Shown: in pieces, positions 47,801 through 57,725 of the stretch
Layout: every line of letters starts with the position of its first letter
Position numbering within the stretch: position 1 is the stretch's first letter
Source of the DNA: Prostheceraeus crozeri
Lineage: Eukaryota; Platyhelminthes; Polycladida; Euryleptidae
Assembly (NCBI GenBank): GCA_907163375.1
Contig: CAJQUW010006840.1
Span: 62,001 to 126,000 of the forward strand
Direction of reading: 5' to 3'
Length of the DNA stretch: 64,000 nucleotides
The notes under the pieces: model-generated
Told to the model about the DNA's origin: nothing
Database searches by the model: none
Seen by the model: only the letters and a program-made list of their open reading frames with translations
Position numbers and translations under genes: made by a program

Positions 47801-49071
47801 CTGCGGAGGCGACAAGGCAACAGGCTGCGCAGGTGACAAGGCAACATGCTGCGGAGGTGACAAGGCAACAGGCTGCGGAGGCGACAAGGCAACAGGCTGC
47901 GGAGGCGGCAAGGCAACAGGCTGCGGAGGCGGCAAGGCAACAGGCTGCGGAGGCGACAAGGCAACTGGCTGCGGAGGCGGCACGGCATCTGACTGCGGAG
48001 GCGGCAAGGCATCAGACTGCGGAGTCGGAACGGCATCATGCTGCGGAGGCGACAAGGCAACAGGCTGCGGAGGCGACAAGGCAACAGGCTGCGGAGGCGA
48101 CAAGGCAACAGGCTGCGGAGGTGACAAGGCAACAGGCTGCGGAGACGACAAGGCAACAGGCTGCGGAGTCGGAACGGCAACATGCTGCGGAGGCGACAAG
48201 GCAACAGGCTGCGGAGGCGACAAGGCAACTGGCTGCGGAGGCGGCACGGCATCTGACTGCGGAGGCGGCACGGCATCAGACTGCGGAGTCGGAACGGCAT
48301 CATGCTGCGGAGGCGACAAGGCAACAGGCTGCGGAGTCGGAACGGCATCATGCTGCGGAGGCGACAAGGCAACAGGCTGCGGAGGCGACAAGGCAACAGG
48401 CTGCGGAGGCGACAAGGCAACAGGCTGCGGAGGTGACAAGGCAACTGGCTGCGGAGGCGGCAAGGCATCAGGCTGCGGAGGCGGCAAGGCATCAGACTGC
48501 GGAGTCGGAACGGCATCATGCTGCGGAGGCGACAAGGCAACAGGCTGCGGAGGCGGCAAGGCATCAGGCTGCGGAGGCGGCAAGGCATCAGACTGCGGAG
48601 TCGGAACGGCATCATGCTGCGGAGGCGACAAGGCAACAGGCTGCGGAGTCGTAACGGCATCATGCTGCGGAGGCGACAAGGCAACAGGCTGCGGAGGCGA
48701 CAAGGCAACAGGCTGCGGAGGTGACAAGGCAACATGCTGCGGAGGCGGCAAGGCATCAGGCTGCGGAGGCGGCACGGCATCTGGCTGCGGAGCGGAACGG
48801 CATCAGGCTGCGGAGGCGACAAGGCAACAGGCTGCGGAGGTGACAAGGCAACAGGCTGCGGAGGCGACAAGGCAACAGGCTGCGGAGGCGACAAGGCAAC
48901 AGGCTGCGGAGGCGACAAGGCAACAGGCTGCGGAGGCGGCACGGCATCAGACTGCGGAGTCGGAACGGCATCAGGCTGCGGAGGCGACAAGGCATCAGGC
49001 TGCGGAGGCGGCACGGCATCAGGAAAGTCACATTCCATTTCTTCAAACTCATTTTTCGTTTGTTCGGGCAA
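44853..49071 (-). pseudogene. Large transposase-like gene, broken
   Basis: The minus strand encodes, from the N-terminus, DYTSHWINKLPEQTKNEFEE, about 860 residues of PPQPVALS repeats, then a conserved domain (46400-44853). The domain has CKRMFLGTLGMS, ITDFINSFNPTVSHYKLNHA, SFSSPAADLCTICENHK, VSVDMQKVIQVPQLP, RHEGESGRKASNIAS, FYADNCNAQN and KYLEVGHTFMSADKVHG. Spaced acidic and His residues (VDMQ, ADNC, GHTFM) suggest a DDE-like nuclease. The family occurs as unnamed repeats in many animals; I cannot name its superfamily. It is inactivated by an in-frame TAA at 45171 where a Lys is expected (QN*NNFLIEAL), by one-base deletions near 46463 and 48791, and by TAA codons within the repeat at 46718, 46814, 46982 and 47750. 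Confidence 0.72.
46400..49022. repeat. 24-bp minisatellite, roughly 109 units
   Basis: The unit is variants of GGCTGCGGAGGCGACAAGGCAACA. Recurrent variants contain GGCATCAGACTGCGGAGTC or AACATGCTGC, and four units contain CAGCATCTTACAGGGGAAAC. Because 24 is divisible by three, whole-array open frames exist on both strands (an octapeptide like AAEATRQQ on +, LPCRLRSL and PPQPVALS on -). The PPQPVALS frame is the one that joins the unique N- and C-terminal parts of the transposase gene. Confidence 0.95.
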
Positions 49072-49129
49072 TTTGTTGATCCAATGACTCGTGTAGTCAT
49101 AATCAGTTTTTGGAGGTTAAATCTCTCTT

Positions 49130-50731
49130 CTTCCTGAAAAGATGAAAGAGATTTTGGTTATGGAAAATATATATATACATCCTTAGTGTATAGTAATATT
49201 TTGCAAATCAATCTTTCACTGATTAAACGTAAATTACGATTATTATACAGTATACTTAACTAAATGAATTTAAACTATACCTGATTATCTTGTAATGCAA
49301 TTTTGATATCTAGAATAATTGATTATATTTGATAACTTCCCAGTCCCAGGGCAGGTTTACAAATTATAGAACTGTTGGTGTCACAAAAGTAGCACGTATC
49401 AACAAGCAACTGTTGGAAATGATTAAATGAATATAAAACACTTGAGTTTTAATCAGAGATGTGATCCGGTATACTTACATTGAAATATATTTTCGGAGTT
49501 ACAGTTACTCTGATTTTCATTTTTGAATGCTACAGTTACGGTTAGGCACACATCCTAAATAATAATCATAATGATGATATCACATAATATCAAAGATAGA
49601 ACTTTCAAAAAAGCTCGGTCTTCATGAAATTGGTCTACATAGTTCGAATCTAAATAGTTCCGAGTTATATTTAATTCCGAATAGGGGTATTTTTTCGTTC
49701 AGCCCATCATAACTTATACAACCATGTACGAGTATGTATTGTGCAAGAGGGTATTGTTAGTTTGAAAGATTCTAGGTCTATGGGATTTGTAACCAATTAG
49801 CACTAGCAATAAACTTTAGATAATTGGAAAATTCACCTTTGAATCTACCTTCTTATTGTAAAGGCTTCCTACATCGTTTTTGGTGCCCTCAAACAAGTTG
49901 CTGGTATTGCCTGATGCTCTCATATTTAACCTTCCGCCTTCAAGATTACGCTTGAATACGAGTGCGAGGAATAAGAAATTTAGAAAGATATCAAATCGCT
50001 ACTAAATAAGTATTTCTCATTATACTAAATTCATCCGCAATATTCATGTACGTACAGCCATACATTTACGCTGTACGTATGTTGTGAATTCATTCAATAT
50101 TTTCAACAATTAGTCTGATGATATATTATAAAGGGTGTAAGAAGCAGAGTTCACTATTTTATAGAAAAACATTTAGCCATGTAGCAAACTTTTCAAAGAC
50201 AAATATCATAATTTCACCTGATTGGGTTATCTTTGGAGTCATTTACGAAAAACTCGGTAATAGGCCTCTAGGGACATAGGGAATATGCTATAGATTACTA
50301 TCAATAAATCACTGTCTACAGTAAACAAATTTTGTGAAAGGTTCCTCAGAAAATGTCCTTTGACCTCTATACTCATTGATCACTTCAGCAACTTTTGAAT
50401 TAGGCCTATAGAGTGAACATAAAAGAACGTCCCAACTGTAAATATTGTGGCATTACAGAGCAACGCTAGAGGTTGGCCGCTACGGCATTGGAAAGATAAA
50501 ATTCTGAAGTACATGTATTTTTAGACGAAATATGATAACTAAAAATTGAAACATAGTTATAGTCAGAATTTTGTTTTGAAAATTTGCTTTGAGAGGCTGG
50601 CCAATGATAATAAGCTAAAAAATAAAACATGTTTATTATAATTTACATGTCTTTCAAAAAATCGGGTATAACTCAGTTCTTCCTCTCAGGACGGCCAACG
50701 TCCTGGAGTTCTGCCTCTCATTTATGTATGA
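49130..50731. other. Non-coding interior of the 8.7-kb element
   Basis: AT-rich and non-coding, upstream of the transposase-like gene. Its promoter may lie here. No specific signal is recognised. Confidence 0.4.
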
Positions 50732-51350
50732 GATAAGATATCTACATCGCCTAATGAAAAGGTAAAACCATGTAGTTTAAAGTACTTGTCTTTACATTAA
50801 CAAAATTAGATTTCTATTTAGTAACTATAACATGCAGTTTGAACTATTCGAGTTTGAATATAGGAGGATAAGATATCTACATCGCTTAATGAAAAGGTAA
50901 AACCATGTAGTTTAAAGTACTTGTCTTTACATTAACAAAATTAGATTTCTATTTAGTAACTATATCATGCAGTTTGAACTATTCGAGTTTGAATATAGGA
51001 GGATAAGATATCTACATCGCTTAATGAAAAGGTAAAACCATGTAGTTTAAAGTACTTGTCTTTACATTAACAAAATTAGATTTCTATTTAGTAACTATAT
51101 CATGCAGTTTGAACTATTCGAGTTTGAATATAGGAGGATAAGATATCTACATCGCTTAATGAAAAGGTAAAACCATGTAGTTTAAAGTACTTGTCTTTAC
51201 ATTAACAAAATTAGATTTCTATTTAGTAACTATATCATGCAGTTTGAACTATTCGAGTTTGAATATAGGAGGATAAGATATCTACATCGCTTAATGAAAA
51301 GGTAAAACCATGTAGTTCAAAGTACTTATCTTTGCTTAGATAATTTCTGG
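50732..51350 (+). repeat. 135-bp tandem array at the right subterminal region
   Basis: Units start GATAAGATATCTACATCGC at 50732, 50867, 51002, 51137 and 51272 (exact 135-bp spacing; four full units and a partial fifth). The copies are almost identical. Each contains AAAAGGTAAAACCATGTAG, a one-base variant of the terminal motif. The near-identity indicates recent amplification or homogenisation. Confidence 0.95.
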
Positions 51351-51576
51351 CATGCATACTGAAATCATAGCTGTAGTTCAAAGTACAGGCTTTTTTCTTT
51401 TAAAGAAAATGAAATCCTTTAAACCACACGGTTTATGCATTTTCTAAATCCTACAGTTTTTATCCTTCGATACCTAAACTTTGTACATATATTCTACGTC
51501 ATTTAAAATAGCTAAAATCAGATGAAAAGGCAAAACCATCTACTTTAAACTACATGGTTTTGCCTTTTCACGGCCG

Positions 51577-52617
51577 AACAATAGTTCACATTATTGTGTA
51601 TTGTGTTATGCCTATTCAATGTATAGTGCTCATCACTTAACTCATTTGACGCGAAGCTTTTATTCAACATCGCGAAGCTAGAGAAATTCCTAGAACGCAA
51701 AATTTGGTAATAAGATGGAAGAGAAGATCAACGTGATTGTAACGAAGCCATTCTCAATGTTTAGAATCTCGGTAAAATCAAATGAATCTCACACCTCAAA
51801 ACACTCCCATACTTTCAACAGTGGAATTTCTGCAAGAGGTTTTCGAATACCTTGTCAGTGACTATGTTATCCTCTTGATGAAATTCACAATCAGTAGTGC
51901 AAGTACAAACTGTCATTCGTCATCCTCCCGTGTTGGAACTTGCAGCGATGTTTTTTAGATCAGTTCATCTACATTTCCTCTATCTTTATATATTGCTAAT
52001 TTATGATGTTGATACGTGGTGCAAATTTTTGCATCGAAGCAAGATTATGCAGAAAATGTCAATATTTAATGTTAATGAGTTCACTGTGTTAATGTTCGCG
52101 TGTCTGCAATTTTTGAAATGTTGAGCCGCAATATACCTGTTTGTGGCTCAATTACTGCTAACTTACACACAATGATGTTTCAATTCCGATCTCTGAAATG
52201 TAACCTAGTCTAACAGAGAGTGCCATATTTCCCTCGATTTTCGTAGAAATTAATGCATTTAACTATCCAGCCATTGGAATCATTCAGTTATGTGTGATAA
52301 GTAAAAGCATTTAGGGTGTGAAAAATTCGAAATCGTATTTTGACAGTTGTCCAGTTACTTATCAGCAAAAAGTAGTGGAACTGCTGCACTGGTCATAATG
52401 CTTGAGCAAACAGCCATACAGAAGCTGATTGACACTAATAAGATGATTCTTAATCGTGAGCTGAAATTTACAGTTAAATTGTAGAACTACGATTTGCGTT
52501 TTCAAGTTATATGTGGCTAGTCCCTTATTTTGTTATATTTTTGTTATTGCATTGATGTAATGATGCATGAAACCAGGTCCTTTGTATCATCTTGTGTAAG
52601 CTGATCGGTATCTATAT
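51577..52617. other. Intergenic interval, nothing recognised
   Basis: AT-rich. The 75-codon frame at 51897-52124 has no recognisable domain. Confidence 0.4.
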
Positions 52618-54089
52618 TAGAGATGTGCAGCAGCTATGAACTGAAACCCAACCCGACCACTTTCCACCCGCACCTGAGCAATAATTTTGAACCCGACCCA
52701 ACCCGAAAATCTTAACGAGATTAAACAAACCCGGAAAAATCAAATTGAAAAATGGAATTCCTGCGGCACCGTGGAGAATGAATACCTTAAATTTGGGCTT
52801 GAGCATTTGTGAATTGCACAAATAGACTGGCACCATTAATTCGATTAATTACAATCGATTACAATCAAGTCGACGTGCAATGCAGATCGATTACGAATAC
52901 GGATGTAGCAGTAGTGATAAAAAAGACATGTTTCTTAGCTACATCGGTTCTGTGCATCATTATATGCGCATCAGAATGCAGAATATGAATGCTATAATTG
53001 TTGTTATCCCTTCTCTTGGTATTGCAATATCGTTTCATACTTCGTCACATTATAATTTTATAAATATTTCAGCCTATGCGCACTTCAAAAAGCGGAGCTG
53101 CAGTTCGATGAACCGAGAAATATATACCGTTGGTAACAGATATGCGATTGAGGACATTTTTCAAAATTCGGTATTTATGGGTTATCTCCCTCCCCCACGT
53201 TTTTCAAATTTCTCTGAAATCCGTAAAAATGAATCAACTGTCACAAAATTTCAGATATAAGTATTTGAGTATATTTTCCACCCACATGCAAAGGTTTATG
53301 CAGATTGGACAACTACTTTTTGAATTAGAGACGACACTTGAAGTGTAGCGATGTCAGCAGCTTGATCTGACTTTGTCTGTTCGACGGCAATGTTCTCTTT
53401 CCGTCTTCATCTCATCCACTGCTATTTGAAATCTTCCCACGACTACTACCCTACCACACCTTTCTACAGTTAAACATTAATGGAAAGGATGTGGTTTAGG
53501 TCATTATCACTTCAAAAGTTGTCGCGACATGACTTTGTCAACGTACATCTGCGTAACCATTCGTCCAACCCAGCCAACGGCAGAATAACGGACGTAAAAC
53601 GTATATGATGATGTGCTCAGAGGATGAGGTCAGGCGAAGTCAGATCAAGCTGCAGACATCGCTACACTTCACGCAATCGTCTCTAATTAAAGAAGTACTT
53701 GTCGGATTTCCATAAATTTTTGTATGTGGGTAGAAAATATACTCAAATACATGTCTCTGAAGTTTTGTTATGATTGATTCATTTCTATGGATTTTAGACA
53801 AATTTGAAAACGTGGGGGAAGATAACCCATAAGTACCCAAAATTCTATAAGAAGTTCGTGTGCACATTCATAACATTCGTACACATTTATATTTATGGAA
53901 TAAATACGCCTGTTTATCTACAAAGGAAATTAACAAAACAAATGAATTAACAAAACCTTTATAAATTTCTAGGTATCATCAAATCACAACCCGAGAATAA
54001 AACACAAATATTTTACTATCAAGCCGAACCCGAAATAAATTCGCAAACCCGACCCGAATCCTGGTTTGCGTCGGGCTCGCATGCCTCTG
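52618..54089. mobile_element. hAT-like element, 1472 bp
   Basis: The right end reads GAGCCCGACG...GCATGCCTCTG when inverted (CAGAGGCATGC). The left end, TAGAGATGTGC, is a diverged match. Flanks ATCTATAT (52610-52617) and GTCTATAT (54090-54097) agree at 7 of 8 bases, as expected for an old hAT target duplication. The ends carry repeated AACCCGACCC words. The interior has no transposase. It holds an inverted pair (about 53150-53378 and 53630-53858) sharing CCACGTTTTTCAAATTT and related sequence. Confidence 0.75.
53150..53858. repeat. Nested inverted repeat, about 230-bp arms
   Basis: The arm at about 53150-53378 (TTTATGGGTTATCTCCC ... GATGTCAGCAGCTTGATCTGA) is matched inversely at about 53630-53858. 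Moderate divergence between arms. It lies inside the hAT-like element and looks like a separate foldback insertion. Confidence 0.75.
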
Positions 54090-54540
54090 GTCTATATGCA
54101 ACCAAATTCAGATATTAGTTGTGGGGAATCCACTCTGAAAATGACTGATTTGCATTAAGATACCACTCGTCCGTTCATCTCTGGAGATGTTTAGAATCAG
54201 TATTCTGTTCTAAATTTTAGAACCAAAACTTGAAGCTCTTGTATCTCATCTTCATTTCTACAGTATCTGGAAGTCTATTCTGAACAGCAAGATTCATATT
54301 TAGATAATAAGAATTCTATTTCCATCATGATATTGCAGTTCTTTGCATTTTTATCAGTGCATTTAAATTTTGCCGTTTTGCATTCGTGTCAGACGAAATA
54401 GAATTTGTATTTTCTGAATCAGATATCTCGTAATAGAAATCTTAATTGGTTTTGTATAGATAAACAGAAATCTTACTGTTCAGAATAGAGTGTATGTAAA
54501 AAAGTCAACTTTTCTGAGACCGTTATTTTAAAGTTATTCC

Positions 54541-55090
54541 CAAATTTTTGGTATACACCTTCGGAGGAACCAAAATTGGAAAGGAGACATCAATTGAACT
54601 GATGTTTACGAAAACATGTTTAAAAAATAGTAACTAATGATATCATTGTTTGGAAATGGACATAATTTTTCTATATCATAAATGCATGCGGACAATGGGA
54701 AACCTCTCAGAGGCAGGGAGCCCTAAAATAGCGAAAATATGCTAACTAGGGCTCCCTGCCGCAAACCTACCTTCTATGGTAAGTGCATGTAATGCAGTAT
54801 TTGTACATGCAAATATTTTGATACAAATAATGCATTACATGCACTTAACATAGAAAGTAGGTTTGCGGCAGGGAGCCCTAGTTAGCATATTTCCGCTATT
54901 CTAGGGCTCCCTGCCTCTGAGGGGTTTCCCATTGTCTGCATGCATTTATGATATAGAAAAATTATGTCCATTTCCAAACAATGATATCATTAGTTACTAT
55001 TTTTTAAACATGTTTTCGTAAACATCCGTTGAACTGATTTGTCACCTTTCCAATTTTGCTTCCCCCGAAGGTGTATACCGAAAATTTGGG
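54541..55090. mobile_element. Palindromic element, about 265-bp arms
   Basis: Arms at about 54541-54803 and 54822-55090 are close inverse copies. Landmarks such as CAGGGAGCCCTA and CGAAAACATGTTT pair symmetrically about 54813. The central spacer is only about 18 bases. Inside each arm GGGCTCCCTGCC occurs twice in opposite orientation, so each arm can also fold locally. Non-coding. Confidence 0.88.
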
Positions 55091-55094
55091 AAAA

Positions 55095-56160
55095 AATTTA
55101 AATTTAGATGTCACAGACCGATTGCATCTCTAAAACGTATTTTTTGTTCAGAATAGGCTTCCAAATACTGTATATTTTCAGTGATTCTAGTATTCAATGA
55201 CCTGGTTTCAGAGGATTTGTGACTTCATTTAGTTGTTGTAAGCATATTTGTAATGGATGACACTTTTATATTCACATTGCATTTTATATATTTCTGATAG
55301 TATTTGTTAGGGGTGTTTGTTATGACAATTAATATTTTTATTTTTTGTCTTGTCTTAGGGGGTTCTGTCTATCAGGTTTCTGTGCCATCGATAAATGGGA
55401 GGAAATCAACACTTTTTGCTTTTCAATAAAATATGACTGTAAACATTGAGTTTTTTTATTTCTCAATACCGTTCAGGAAAATCGGGCGGTCAGCATTTAT
55501 CAATGTTAACGAAGCAATTTTTCCAGTGAGAGGCTATAGCAGCCAATAATGAAGCAATCAGAGAAAAATTTTCTCTGATTCAGAGATAAAAATGACTGTA
55601 TTCCTCTGTAATCAGGGATCATGAAAAACAACATTAATGATAATTTGACCGAGCGCTTAGGTGTTAGCCCTAGTACTACTGAGCGATTTTATGTACGCAG
55701 TTCTACTGAGGATGGCAATTTTTACCATTCATGAAAAAAGACGCTAAATTCCAACAAAAGTGATTTTGTATTCAAGTATTGGGAAGATCGAGAATCGATG
55801 CGGTCAGGACAAATCACTGTGTGATGTATGTGAGCTGTGTATGTACCTGAGTTTCTTGTATTTTTGCTTCACTAGGTGACGCCACACTCAGCTACGCGCA
55901 TCGGTAACTCGCGCGCAAATGCACGTTAAACATCCGTGATGGCTACGCGTGACAGTGCTGCAACATCCGTCGGCAGTCCTGTTATAGGACCTATAGATCC
56001 TATCAGAGGCTAAACAATGTGCATAATACCCCTTATGCAAAAGGATGACTTTAACCCTATCAGGCCGGGCGACTTTTTGCGTCGTAGGACCGGGGGCACA
56101 AATTTTCCATGTTCCAACGGATAAAACTTGCATGAAAATTGGGCAACGACATATTTCGAG
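55095..56160. other. Intergenic interval with repeat debris
   Basis: No gene. The stretch 55870-55985 (CACTAGGTGACG ... ACATCCGTCGGCAGTCCTGTTATA) has an inverted, partly rearranged counterpart at 57655-57725 and a related piece at 57347-57410. An older element family therefore surrounds the next two elements. Confidence 0.5.
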
Positions 56161-57003
56161 CAGGTATGCGGAGTCCTATCATTTTGATAGGACTCCGGCT
56201 TTTGATAGGACTCCGATTCCGACTCCTGGTGGCCAATAGCCTAGTTTTTGAAAAATTAACTGGCAACCTACCCGGTGAAAAAAAAACTGTCGGGATCTGT
56301 CGGTCAATTGTCGGGAAGCCGGCTACCCGACAATTTACCGACAGATTCCCACAGTTTTTTTCACCGGGTAGCGGGTACATATCATAGATCCTTATAGTCT
56401 TACCTGAACCTATTTTTAGGGATCATAGCTGTGTCAATTATCACTCATTTTCGATGAAAGTTTATCAAATGTCGCTTTAAGTTGGATGCATACGACTTGG
56501 CTCCTCCCATCCTGTTGATGTGTGCTTCATACGTTTCTTCAGTCTCTACCAGGCAGGAAAATTTCCATCATTCTCAAAAAGAATGAGTTCACTTTCGATT
56601 TTAATATGCGCTTTTTAGAGGACCCATCACACACGATTAACGTGAGGGTAAGATGATGATGTTCTCAAACAAACTAGTATTTCATTTTTGTCTCTGATGT
56701 GACCTTTGGCGCGTAGGTGTGATCGAGGCTAGGAAGGTTTGTCTTAATTCTCTACTGAATCACCGAGTGAAAAGAAAATCCCTTTTTCACTATCACGGGC
56801 ATTCCCTCAACTATTTCAAGTTTTGCATGCGCTGCTGTCTCTGTACTTTTGTTTAACGGAGGAAGTTGATATCAAGACAGTGACAACTATGTGCACGAGA
56901 ATAAATAATTTGTTGTATTACGGTATATTTCGGGTTTAGCTCCTATCATTTGATAGGACTCCGACTCCAGCAAAAAAGATAGGACTCCGACTCCGCATCC
57001 CTG
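56161..57003 (-). mobile_element. hAT-like element with BED-finger remnant, copy 2
   Basis: The left end CAGGTATGCGGAGTCCTATC and the inverted right end (CAGGGATGCGGAGTC) are typical hAT termini. The minus strand from 56950 to 56405 is homologous to 8296-8840 and includes the split BED-finger region (SVKQKYRD and ASNLKRHLINFHRK). GATAGGACTCCG repeats are multiplied at both ends. The flanking 8-mers ATTTCGAG and ATCGAGTC do not match cleanly. A perfect small hairpin (56269-56370) is nested inside. Confidence 0.7.
56269..56370. repeat. Nested hairpin, about 46-bp arms
   Basis: TACCCGGTGAAAAAAAAACT followed by GTCGGGATCTGTCGG and CAATTGTCGGG is mirrored almost exactly around the 10-base loop AAGCCGGCTA. 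It is probably a very small foldback MITE inside the hAT-like element. Confidence 0.88.
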
Positions 57004-57725
57004 ATCGAGTCTCTTTTTTCGTATGGGAGTGCCTATTTTCCTGAAGATCTTCCGACCAAAAATTCAAACTTAAAATTTGTATTTCCATTTTTTTTACTTT
57101 TCGCATGTTTTTTGCATCAAAAATTGTTCATTACATTTATGCAAGCTTTTACTCAAATATATCTAAATGGTGTTATATACGCATAATTTTTTGCGTCAAT
57201 AATGTCTTTTCATGTATTATTGCATTTTTCTATCATTGCAAAATGTCTCGCTGTAATGACTTTCGCAATAAAAACAAGGTTATCATAGGTTACATTCTGA
57301 ATATATAGGCCTAATCTTTCGAATGATGATACATATTTTGCATTGCACTAGGTGACATGCCACGCGTAATTGCGTAACACCCCAAGCATCCGTGGTTAAG
57401 GACATTCTTCTTCTACCCGCTTACATACGCGCTGCACTAAGAGTCAGAAATCACTTGATCTGATGCTGTTAAAACATGGGAAATGTTTATGAATACGCTC
57501 TAGTGAGCGTTCATAGTTTGCGCGTCGTCTACGGTTGTCTGCGTTGCCGCTTGAACCACGGATGAACCGCTAAGCATGTTCTGTCTTCCCTGAACATGAA
57601 ATTGAGGTCCTATCACAATATTTAGCCTCGGATACATGCAGACACATGAGATCAAAGTCTATATAACAGGACTGCCGACAGATGTTGCAGCAATGTCACG
57701 CATAGCCACGGATGTTTAGGGTCAT
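57004..57725. other. Interval with inverted debris of an older element
   Basis: No gene. ACAGGACTGCCGACAGATGT near 57664 is the inverse of sequence at about 55960-55985. CACTAGGTGACATGCCACGC at 57347 resembles 55872. See the 55095-56160 entry. Confidence 0.45.

Larger units (their letters stand above)
42870..51576 (-). mobile_element. 8.7-kb DNA transposon with 30-bp TIRs
   Basis: The ends CGGCCGTGAAAAGGCAAAAC (42870) and its inverse (ending 51576) match over 30 bp with one mismatch. The subterminal motif AAAGGCAAAACCATGTAG recurs about six times between 42870 and 43465. It recurs five times more at 50750-51310, within a 135-bp tandem array, and in an inverted pair at 51533-51576. The minus strand encodes a large transposase-like gene (44853-49071, broken). 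No clear target duplication: the flanking 4-mers are CACA and AACA. The superfamily is not identified. Confidence 0.8.

Noticed and set aside
46390-48654. 754-codon open frame on the plus strand (AAEATRQQ octapeptide repeats)
   Set aside because: A by-product of the 24-bp unit, which stays open in several frames. No unique sequence of protein character joins it at either end.
46429-49071. 880-codon minus-strand frame (LPCRLRSL repeats) as a real protein
   Set aside because: It starts in the PPQ frame and switches frame at a one-base deletion near 48791. The repeat frame matching the unique domains on both sides is PPQPVALS.
50732-51350. CRISPR-like array
   Set aside because: Unit of 135 bp with no distinct spacers, inside a eukaryotic transposon. 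It is a tandem satellite.
56153-57011. 8-bp target duplication of the 56161-57003 element
   Set aside because: ATTTCGAG and ATCGAGTC share only a shifted TCGAG. Not a proper duplication.
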